This document shows positions 1-6,074 of a DNA stretch of 8,724 nucleotides, one piece after another. The DNA lies in assembly GCA_905207485.1 (NCBI GenBank), contig CAJLLL010000062.1:1-8724 (forward strand), given 5' to 3'. Source of the DNA: an uncultured Phascolarctobacterium sp. (GTDB lineage: Bacteria; Bacillota; Negativicutes; Acidaminococcales; Acidaminococcaceae). Numbering within the stretch: position 1 is the first letter of the stretch; each line of letters opens with the position of its first letter. The notes under the pieces were generated by a model that had not been told where the DNA came from, made no database searches, and saw only the letters and a list, made by a program, of their open reading frames with translations. A program made the position numbers and the translations under genes.

Positions 1-305
1 TGCGTATCCTGCCGATGCAGGATTCTCTGGCAAGTGCTGTAAAGCTTGGTTACAAACCGGCAAACATTGTTTGCATGCAGGGGCCTTTTGAAGAAGATTT
101 AAATATCGCCATGATAAAACATTTTGGCGCTAAATATTTGGTTACTAAAGATTCCGGCAGGGCAGGCGGTTTTGAAGAAAAAATTGCCGCCGCACATGAA
201 GCCGGTGCGGAACTGGTAATAATTGCCAGAAGTGAAGATGAAAACGGCAGCGGTTATGCCGAGATAGCGGAGAGAATGAAAAAACGCTATCAGACCGCAG
301 ATTGA
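1..305 (+). CDS. cbiJ: Cobalt-precorrin-6A reductase, C-terminal part (5' end outside window)
   Basis: The frame is open from the first base of the window to a TGA at 303-305, giving about 100 C-terminal residues of a protein usually near 250 residues. Visible family motifs are an RILP segment at the window edge, QGPFEEDLN, then VTKDSGRAGG followed by EKIAAA, and a final strand ending VIIARS. This pattern is typical of the CbiJ/CobK family, which uses NAD(P)H to reduce the macrocycle of (cobalt-)precorrin-6A to the 6B form in the cytoplasm. The ATG at 15-17 is internal and not the start, because the conserved RILP residues lie upstream in the same frame. The next gene, cbiET, starts 10 bases after the stop, consistent with one operon. 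CbiJ (anaerobic) rather than CobK (aerobic) is inferred from the neighbours; the two are homologous and hard to tell apart from this fragment. Confidence 0.9.
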   Translation, partial: RILPMQDSLASAVKLGYKPANIVCMQGPFEEDLNIAMIKHFGAKYLVTKDSGRAGGFEEKIAAAHEAGAELVIIARSEDENGSGYAEIAERMKKRYQTAD

Positions 306-315
306 AGGTGAAAGA

Positions 316-1527
316 ATGTTAAGAGTTAATATCGTAGGCATTGGCCCCGGCAACCCTAAATTGCTGACAGGCGCTGCACGCGAAGCAATAGAAAGCAGCA
401 CTGTTTTAATAGGCGATAAACGCATGCTGGCAAATTTTGCACAGGGAAAACGCATTTATGATACCATTAAAACTGCTGAAATATGCAGAATTTGCAGCGA
501 AGCCGATGCTGAAAAAGATATTGTGAGCGTACTGGTAAGCGGCGATGTTGGCTTTTTCAGCCTTGCCAAAACTATCAGCGGCAAATTGCCGGACTGCGAA
601 TGTGTGCGTTATTGCGGTATCAGCAGCCTGGTATATTTTGCACAGCTTTTGGAAATGAGCTGGGATGATGCCAAAATCGTAAGCATGCATGGGCGCAGGC
701 AAAACTTTATTGAAGCCGTTGCCCACAATAAAAAAGTGTTTGCGCTTACCGGCGGCGAAAATTCTCCGCAGGCATTGTGTGCTAAATTGTGCGCGCATGG
801 TTTAGGCGGCGTGACTGTTTATGTAGGCGAAAACCTTTCTTATGATGATGAGAAGGTTAGCTGCCAGACAGCGGCAGAAGGTGCTGAAAAAACTTTCGGC
901 TCTCTTTCTGTGATGATGATTATAAATGATGATGCCAAGCAGCTGCCGCATAACGTACATGGCTTGAGCGATGATTTGTTTATGCGCAGCAAAGTGCCGA
1001 TGACAAAGCAGGAAATCCGCGCAGTGTCACTTTCCAAGCTTATGCCGCAGGAAACCGATGTTATTTACGATATCGGCGCAGGCACAGGTTCCTGTTCCAT
1101 AGAGCTTGCGTTGCAGGCAAAACGGGGAACGGTATATGCGTTTGAACGTAATAACGAAGCTGTGCAGCTTATAGAGAAAAACAAAGCTCTGTTTGGAGTT
1201 GAAAATTTGACGGTAGTGCCCGGCGAAGCATCGGAAAATCTTGCTGAGATGCCGGTTCCGGATTGTGTATTCATCGGCGGCAGCGGCGGCAACCTGTGTA
1301 AAATGCTGGATACTGTTTATGCCAAAAATCCGGCTTGCCGCGTGGTTATTAATGCTATTACCGTTGAAACCTTAATTGAGGTTGTTGAATATTACAAACA
1401 GCGTAACGGTTATGCGCTGGATATTGTTAATGTATTTGCAGCACGCGCTAAAAAATTAGGCGCATATAATTTAATGATGTCGCAAAATCCTGTTTATATT
1501 ATGACGGCGTTAAAAAAAGGTGAGTAA
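316..1527 (+). CDS. cbiET: Fused cobalt-precorrin-7 C5-methyltransferase / C15-methyltransferase (decarboxylating)
   Basis: A 403-residue bifunctional protein with the CobL layout. The N-terminal part (about 1-205) is a CbiE tetrapyrrole methyltransferase: IVGIGPGNP at 6-14, VSGDVGFFS at 74-82, MHGR at 124-127 and LTGGENSP at 144-151. The C-terminal part (about 215-403) is a Rossmann-type CbiT methyltransferase: PMTKQEIR at 228-235, the SAM-binding loop YDIGAGTGS at 251-259 and FIGGSGG at 319-325. Together they methylate C5 and C15 of the ring and remove the C12 acetate carboxylate, yielding cobalt-precorrin-8; both use S-adenosylmethionine. The length matches a complete two-domain fusion. 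The ATG at 316 follows an AAGGTGA Shine-Dalgarno at 305-311, four bases away, and places the glycine-rich SAM motif at the usual distance from the N terminus. cbiA starts one base after the stop. Confidence 0.95.
   Translation: MLRVNIVGIGPGNPKLLTGAAREAIESSTVLIGDKRMLANFAQGKRIYDTIKTAEICRICSEADAEKDIVSVLVSGDVGFFSLAKTISGKLPDCECVRYCGISSLVYFAQLLEMSWDDAKIVSMHGRRQNFIEAVAHNKKVFALTGGENSPQALCAKLCAHGLGGVTVYVGENLSYDDEKVSCQTAAEGAEKTFGSLSVMMIINDDAKQLPHNVHGLSDDLFMRSKVPMTKQEIRAVSLSKLMPQETDVIYDIGAGTGSCSIELALQAKRGTVYAFERNNEAVQLIEKNKALFGVENLTVVPGEASENLAEMPVPDCVFIGGSGGNLCKMLDTVYAKNPACRVVINAITVETLIEVVEYYKQRNGYALDIVNVFAARAKKLGAYNLMMSQNPVYIMTALKKGE
1517..1524 (+). promoter_or_regulatory. Ribosome binding site deciding the cbiA start
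   Basis: AAGGTGAG lies 4 bases upstream of the ATG at 1529 and overlaps the last codons of cbiET. It matches the GGTGA half of the extended Shine-Dalgarno. The in-frame GTG at 1520 is part of this site and so is unlikely to be the start codon. Confidence 0.7.
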
Positions 1528-1528
1528 T

Positions 1529-2890
1529 ATGGCTGAAATTAAGCTGCCGCGTTTTATGCTGGCTGCACCTGCCAGCGGCAGCGGCAAAACAACTTTAACC
1601 TGTGCGGTGCTGAAAGCGCTGATGAACAAGGGGTTAAAAACGGCCGCCTTTAAATCCGGCCCTGATTATATTGACCCAATGTTCCATTCCCGCGTAATCG
1701 GTGCTAAATCGCGCAATTTGGATTTATTTATGCTTGCTGAAGAAACGGCAAAATATCTGCTTGCCAAAAACAGCGCAGATTGTGATATTGCTGTTTTGGA
1801 AGGCGCAATGGGCTTTTTTGACGGCATGGGCACTACACTTAAAGGCAGTGCTTATGATTTGGCGCGCCTTACTGAAACACCGGTTATTTTGGTTGTTAAT
1901 GCCAAAGGCGCTGCTCTTTCTATAGCTGCCATGATAGAAGGCTTTAAAAATTTCCGCAAAGATGTGCGTGTTGCCGGTGCTGTTTTAAATAATGTGACGG
2001 CGATGAGCTATCTGTTTTATAAAGAAGCTATTGAAAAAGAAACAGGAATTCCGCTTGTAGGTTATTTGCCGCATATGGAAAACTGCAATTTTGAAAGCCG
2101 TCATTTAGGTTTGGTAACTGCCGCTGAAATAGAAGATTTGCAGAAAATTATCAGCCGTTTGGCAGAGCAGGCGGAAAGAAGCATTGACTTTGACGCACTG
2201 CTTAAAATTGCTCAAAGTGCGCCGCCGCTGCATTATACTGATATGCAGCAGGAATGTGTTGCCAATGTAAAAATTGCCGTAGCTGAAGATAAGGCTTTTT
2301 GCTTCTATTATCAGGATGCGCTTGAACTTTTGGAATCATTGGGAGCTGAACTTGTATATTTTAGCCCGCTGAAAGACAGCAGCCTGCCTGAATGTGACGG
2401 GCTTTACCTTGGCGGAGGCTATCCGGAACTTTACGCGCAGGAGTTAGAAGCCAATACAGCAATGCGCGAAAGCATAAAATCGGCTTTGGCGGAAGGCTTA
2501 CCCTGTATAGCCGAATGTGGCGGTTTTATGTACCTGCTTGATTATTTTTGCGGTAAAGACGGCAAAAAATTTGCCTGGACAGGCGCCATAAACGGCGAAA
2601 CTTATATGACGGAAAAATTAAACCGTTTTGGTTATGTTACTTTAACCGCCAAACGCGATAATTTGTTGTGCCAAAAAGGCGGGCAGATTAACGGACACGA
2701 GTTCCACTATTCTGACAGTACCAATAACGGCGATACTTTTACTGTTGCCAAAGCATCCGGAACAAAAAGCTGGGAGGCAGTTTACACTACTCCTAATTTA
2801 TATGCCGGATATCCGCATATACATTTATGGGGCAATGTTGATTTTGCCAGAAATTTTGTTAAAGCCTGCAAGGTTTATAGGGATAAATGA
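1529..2890 (+). CDS. cbiA: Cobyrinic acid a,c-diamide synthase (glutamine-hydrolysing)
   Basis: A 453-residue two-domain amidotransferase, full length for CbiA/CobB. The N-terminal synthetase domain has the P-loop APASGSGKTT (13-22), KSGPDYIDP (42-50) and EGAMGFFDG (91-99), which bind ATP and substrate. The C-terminal class I-like glutaminase domain (from about 246) has LGGGYPE (294-300), the nucleophile Cys330 in AECGGFMYL, GHEFHYS (389-395) and a terminal histidine pair around His430/His432 in PHIHLWG. It uses ATP and glutamine to amidate the a and c carboxylates of (cob)yrinic acid in the cytoplasm. I chose the ATG at 1529, one base after the cbiET stop, because the GTG nine bases upstream belongs to the Shine-Dalgarno. 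CbiA rather than the hydrogenobyrinate enzyme CobB is inferred from the neighbouring cbi genes. No frameshift or missing key residue is seen. Confidence 0.95.
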   Translation: MAEIKLPRFMLAAPASGSGKTTLTCAVLKALMNKGLKTAAFKSGPDYIDPMFHSRVIGAKSRNLDLFMLAEETAKYLLAKNSADCDIAVLEGAMGFFDGMGTTLKGSAYDLARLTETPVILVVNAKGAALSIAAMIEGFKNFRKDVRVAGAVLNNVTAMSYLFYKEAIEKETGIPLVGYLPHMENCNFESRHLGLVTAAEIEDLQKIISRLAEQAERSIDFDALLKIAQSAPPLHYTDMQQECVANVKIAVAEDKAFCFYYQDALELLESLGAELVYFSPLKDSSLPECDGLYLGGGYPELYAQELEANTAMRESIKSALAEGLPCIAECGGFMYLLDYFCGKDGKKFAWTGAINGETYMTEKLNRFGYVTLTAKRDNLLCQKGGQINGHEFHYSDSTNNGDTFTVAKASGTKSWEAVYTTPNLYAGYPHIHLWGNVDFARNFVKACKVYRDK

Positions 2891-2916
2891 TTGTTTTATG
2901 ATGAAGGGTTTGTAGT

Positions 2917-3888
2917 ATGGTTCTTTTAACAGCGATTATTTTGGGGTTTATTTTAGATTTTATTTTTGGTGACCCGCGCTGGCTGCCGCATCCGATTTGT
3001 TTTATCGGCAAGCTGATTAGCATAACGGAAAAAGCGCTGCGCCGCTTTACCGGCGAAAAACCGGAAGGGCTGTTAATGGGCGGGTTTATGCTGGTAGTAA
3101 TAGTTTTGACCGTGACTTTTGCCGTGCCGTATTTTATTTTGCATTTTGCAGAAATGTACAGTCCGGTACTGGCATTTGCTATTGAAACCTTTATGTTTTA
3201 CCAGATTTTTGCAATGCGCTCCCTTAAAGAAGCGAGCATGCAGGTTTGTGATGCGTTGAAAGCCGGTGATTTGCCGGAAGCACGCAAAAAATTATCGTGG
3301 ATTGTAGGGCGTGACACGCAGGAACTTACCGAAGAAGAAGTTGCCAAGGCAGCAGTGGAAACAGTTGCCGAAAATACTTCCGATGGCGTAATTGCACCGC
3401 TGTTTTTTATGTTTATCGGTGGGGCACCGTTAGCATTTTTGTATAAGGCAATTAACACCATGGATTCCATGGTTGGCTATAAAAATGACAAGTATTTGTA
3501 TTTTGGGCGCTGTGCAGCCAAACTTGATGACGTCGCCAATTTTATCCCGGCGCGTATTTCCGGCGTATTAATGGTAGCGGCTGCTTATTTTCTCAATATG
3601 GATGCAGCAGCTTCGTGGCGTATTTTTAAACGCGACAGGATGCATCATTTAAGCCCGAATTCTGCCATGACTGAATCGGCGGCAGCCGGTGCGCTTGGCA
3701 TTAAGCTGGGCGGCGGCCATTTTTACTTTGGCAAATGGGTTCCGAAAGATACCATTGGCGATGAACTTAAAAAAACAGATGCCGAAGATATTGTAAAAAT
3801 GAACGGCTTAATGTATATGACCTGTATTTTAAGCGTTTTAAGTTTTTCGCTTGTTTATTTAATTAAGATATTTGTAATTGGAGAGTAA
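2917..3888 (+). CDS. cbiB: Adenosylcobinamide-phosphate synthase, membrane protein
   Basis: A 323-residue integral membrane protein, typical CbiB/CobD(aerobic) length. Family motifs in order are LDFIFGDP (13-20), LPHPICFIG (23-31), SWIVGRDT (127-134), AENTSDGVIAP (151-161), NTMDSMVGYKND (180-191) and SPNSAMTESAAAGALG (246-261). Hydrophobic stretches near 1-18, 54-76, 81-99, 156-175, 208-227 and 299-320 fit several membrane spans. It joins adenosylcobyric acid to (R)-1-aminopropan-2-ol phosphate (or aminopropanol) at the inner membrane, giving adenosylcobinamide phosphate. The ATG at 2917 has AAGGG at 2903-2907, nine bases upstream. It sits directly before cobD, whose product makes its aminopropanol substrate. 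The gap of 26 bases after cbiA is the largest in the window and holds little beyond this ribosome binding site. Confidence 0.95.
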   Translation: MVLLTAIILGFILDFIFGDPRWLPHPICFIGKLISITEKALRRFTGEKPEGLLMGGFMLVVIVLTVTFAVPYFILHFAEMYSPVLAFAIETFMFYQIFAMRSLKEASMQVCDALKAGDLPEARKKLSWIVGRDTQELTEEEVAKAAVETVAENTSDGVIAPLFFMFIGGAPLAFLYKAINTMDSMVGYKNDKYLYFGRCAAKLDDVANFIPARISGVLMVAAAYFLNMDAAASWRIFKRDRMHHLSPNSAMTESAAAGALGIKLGGGHFYFGKWVPKDTIGDELKKTDAEDIVKMNGLMYMTCILSVLSFSLVYLIKIFVIGE

Positions 3889-3891
3889 AGT

Positions 3892-4968
3892 ATGTATACC
3901 TATGTGCACGGCGGCGATGTTTATACCGCAAACGGCAAAAATAATCTTGTTGACTATTCGGCTAACATTAATCCGTTAGGGCTGCCGCAGTCCGTTAAAA
4001 AAGCAATTGTTAAATCCATTAACGGTTGTGTAGATTACCCGGATCCTTTTTGCCGCCGTTTGTCTGCCAAACTGGCAGATTTTTTAGCCGTGCCGCAGGA
4101 ATATATTTTTTTCAGTAACGGTGCAGCTGACGTGCTGTTTAAACTCGCTATGGCGCTGCATCCACAGCAAGCTTTGCTTTTGGCACCGACTTTTGCCGAT
4201 TATGAAAAGGCCTTACGCAGTGTCGGCTGCAAAATAAATTATTATCTTCTGCATGAAAAAAATAATTTTGTGCCGCAGGCAGATATTTTAAACCAGCTTA
4301 CGCCTGATTTGGACATGGTTGTTATTTGCAACCCCAATAATCCTACCGGCAAGCTGATTGATAAAGGTTTGCTTGAAAAAATAATTGCCAAATGCAGTGC
4401 ATTAAACATCCGTATTTTAATTGACGAATGTTTTATGGATTTTGTGGCGGAGGAAAAAGCATACAGCATGATACCTCTGCTGGCAGAAAACAAACAGCTT
4501 ATCATTTTAAAAGCGTTTACCAAAACTTATGCCATGCCCGGCCTGCGGCTTGGCTATTGTTTAACGGCCGATGCTTCTTTAGTGCTGCGGCTGCATGAAT
4601 GCGGGCAGGACTGGAATGTTTCTACTCCTGCGCAGGAAGCAGGCATAGCGGCGCTTGATGAAACAGAATATGTAAAAAAAGCCAAAGCATTAATAAAAAA
4701 AGAGCGTCTGTATTTAACAACTGCGCTGAACAGGTTGGAAGCTAAAACTTATGGCTCTGAAGCCAACTACATATTCTTTAAAATGCAGCAGCCGGAAGAT
4801 TTAAAAGAAAGGCTCGCCCAAAAAGGCTTTTTAATCCGCAGCTGCGCCAACTACCATAATTTACATGGAAACTACTACCGTATTGCAGTTAAAAGGCATG
4901 CGGATAATAAAAGGTTTGTAAAAGCATTAAAGGAAGTACAAGATGCGTTCACTGATGGTAATAATTGA
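3892..4968 (+). CDS. cobD: L-threonine-O-3-phosphate decarboxylase (PLP-dependent)
   Basis: A 358-residue fold-type I pyridoxal-phosphate enzyme of the aminotransferase I/II family, close to histidinol-phosphate aminotransferase. Motifs: HGGD at 6-9, NINPLG (25-30), YPDP (49-52), NGAAD (76-80), NPNNPTG (147-153), DECFMDF (178-184), and FTKTYAMPGLRLGY (209-222), in which Lys211 is the expected PLP Schiff-base lysine. YRIAVK (329-334) supplies the C-terminal substrate-binding arginine, Arg330. The HGG start, DECFMDF and the B12 context favour Salmonella-type CobD over HisC. It decarboxylates L-threonine phosphate to (R)-1-aminopropan-2-ol O-2-phosphate, the substrate joined by CbiB. No extra kinase or metal-binding C-terminal domain is present, so the threonine phosphate must come from another protein. 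A GGAG at 3880-3883 precedes the ATG by eight bases. Its last 26 bases overlap the next gene. Confidence 0.93.
   Translation: MYTYVHGGDVYTANGKNNLVDYSANINPLGLPQSVKKAIVKSINGCVDYPDPFCRRLSAKLADFLAVPQEYIFFSNGAADVLFKLAMALHPQQALLLAPTFADYEKALRSVGCKINYYLLHEKNNFVPQADILNQLTPDLDMVVICNPNNPTGKLIDKGLLEKIIAKCSALNIRILIDECFMDFVAEEKAYSMIPLLAENKQLIILKAFTKTYAMPGLRLGYCLTADASLVLRLHECGQDWNVSTPAQEAGIAALDETEYVKKAKALIKKERLYLTTALNRLEAKTYGSEANYIFFKMQQPEDLKERLAQKGFLIRSCANYHNLHGNYYRIAVKRHADNKRFVKALKEVQDAFTDGNN
4931..4936 (+). promoter_or_regulatory. Ribosome binding site inside cobD for the iPGM-like gene
   Basis: AGGAAG, preceded by another A, lies six bases upstream of the ATG at 4943 and within the 3' coding end of cobD. 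This good site supports the overlapping start and suggests that translation of the two genes is coupled. Confidence 0.7.
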
Positions 4969-6073
4969 CGGATTGGGAGATGACCCGATAAGTCAGTTTA
5001 ATGGCAAAACTCCGTTTGAATATGCCATACATCCGAATATTGATAAATTGCTTGCACATGGCTCGTACAGTGAAATAAGCATTTGCGGCAATGATTTTGC
5101 TGCAGAAAGTTTAGGCTGTATTTTACGCCTTTTAGGTGTAGAACAAAAAGATTTTCCGCTTAACCGTGCGTATTTGGAACTTTTGGCAAACGGGCGCGAT
5201 ATAAGCGAGTATGAAATGGTGCTGCGCTGTAATCTGGCTTCGGTAAGTGCTGACGGAAAATTATTGTCGTTCAATGCTATGGGGCTGACGCCAGAAGAAA
5301 TGGCTGAAGCAGCCGCTATTTGCAATGAATTGTGGCAGGGCATTGAGTTTTTGCATTTATCCGAATACAGAAATCTGCTTATTTTGGATAACGATGCCCA
5401 GATTTTGCATAACTGCCAAATAGCGCCGCCGCACGAAAGCATGGGGCAGAATTTTGATGAACTTTTGAGTGATTTAAAAAGTAAATCTCTGCTTTTAAAA
5501 ACATTTATTGATGAAACAACGGCAAAATTAAAACCGTTTGCCAAAGAAGGCGTAAGTTACCGTATTTATCCGTGGGGGCCTTCTGAACGCAAGGTGTTGC
5601 CTTCTTTTGAAAGTCTGCACGGTATACATGGGGCAGCGGTATGCAAAGCGGAAATTGTACGCGGCATTGCCCGTGCGTTAAAAATGCCGGCTCCGGTATT
5701 GCCGGGAACAACGGCGGATATTGATACTGATGTTAAAGCTAAAGCGCAGCAAACATTAGAATTTTTAAAAGATTATGATTTTGTTGCTGCCCATTTTAAC
5801 GGCAGTGACGAAGCTGCACACCGTTATGATTACCGCGCTAAAGCCGAATTTATCGCACGCATCGACAGAGAATTTATCGGCACTGTATTGCAGAATGTGC
5901 AGCAGCCGCTGAAAATACTTATCTGCGGCGACCATGTAACAAGCTGCGTTACCGGCAAACACAGCGCCGGCAAAGTACCTGTTGTTGCAGCAGTTATTAA
6001 CAGTGAAAATACTGCGCCTGTAATAGGCGATTACCATGATATACATAAATTTTTGATGGGAGCGAGTGATTAA
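4943..6073 (+). CDS. ApgM/iPGM-like phosphotransfer metalloenzyme, B12-operon variant; candidate threonine kinase or alpha-ribazole phosphatase
   Basis: A 376-residue soluble protein of the alkaline phosphatase superfamily, nearest to the archaeal-type cofactor-independent phosphoglycerate mutases (ApgM). Seen: IIDGLGDDP (7-15) and GKTPFEYAIHPNID (21-34); the likely nucleophile Ser56, aligned by the following LRLLG; RCNLAS (95-100); WGPS (211-214); PGTTADIDTD (254-263); then GSDEAAH (Asp289, His293), GDHVT (Asp330, His331) and GKHS (His340). With Asp9 and Ser56 this gives a complete two-metal set as known for iPGM. Unlike true ApgM enzymes, the Asp after the serine is Leu57 and the GRGP-type motif reads NRAYLEL (74-80). 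A glycolytic mutase is therefore unlikely. From memory, a branch of this family has been proposed as homoserine kinase (TIGR02535). Overlap with cobD and closeness to cbiP suggest a B12 role: making threonine phosphate for CobD, or dephosphorylating alpha-ribazole phosphate. The family is secure; the reaction is inference. Confidence 0.8.
   Translation: MRSLMVIIDGLGDDPISQFNGKTPFEYAIHPNIDKLLAHGSYSEISICGNDFAAESLGCILRLLGVEQKDFPLNRAYLELLANGRDISEYEMVLRCNLASVSADGKLLSFNAMGLTPEEMAEAAAICNELWQGIEFLHLSEYRNLLILDNDAQILHNCQIAPPHESMGQNFDELLSDLKSKSLLLKTFIDETTAKLKPFAKEGVSYRIYPWGPSERKVLPSFESLHGIHGAAVCKAEIVRGIARALKMPAPVLPGTTADIDTDVKAKAQQTLEFLKDYDFVAAHFNGSDEAAHRYDYRAKAEFIARIDREFIGTVLQNVQQPLKILICGDHVTSCVTGKHSAGKVPVVAAVINSENTAPVIGDYHDIHKFLMGASD
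6058..6069 (+). promoter_or_regulatory. Ribosome binding region deciding the cbiP start
   Basis: GGGAG (6058-6062) and GAGTGA (6064-6069) lie 12 and 5 bases upstream of the ATG at 6075, inside the end of the preceding gene. The in-frame GTG at 6066 falls within this region, only three bases after GGGAG, and is a poor start candidate. Confidence 0.55.
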
Positions 6074-6074
6074 A

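Noticed and set aside
1512..1518. Run of seven A at the end of cbiET as a possible slippage site
   Set aside because: Both flanking genes are intact and full length in the given frames, and such A-runs recur in the window (for example near 4674) without frame consequences.
3459..3473. CCATGG-ATT-CCATGG repeat resembling an operator palindrome
   Set aside because: It is inside the conserved NTMDSMVGYKND motif of CbiB, so the protein sequence explains it.
3892..4968. Histidinol-phosphate aminotransferase (HisC)
   Set aside because: The fold and PLP motifs are shared, but the HGGD start, the DECFMDF motif and placement between cbiB and the rest of the B12 genes favour CobD.
4993..5544. Antisense open frame of 183 codons opposite the iPGM-like gene
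   Set aside because: It lies wholly inside a well-supported gene with conserved motifs. Its translation shows no recognisable domain and is rich in Ser, Lys and Cys, as expected for a shadow frame.
4943..6073. Ordinary glycolytic phosphoglycerate mutase
   Set aside because: The operon context is entirely cobalamin synthesis and the mutase-type GRGP region and the Asp after the nucleophile are not kept, although the metal site is.
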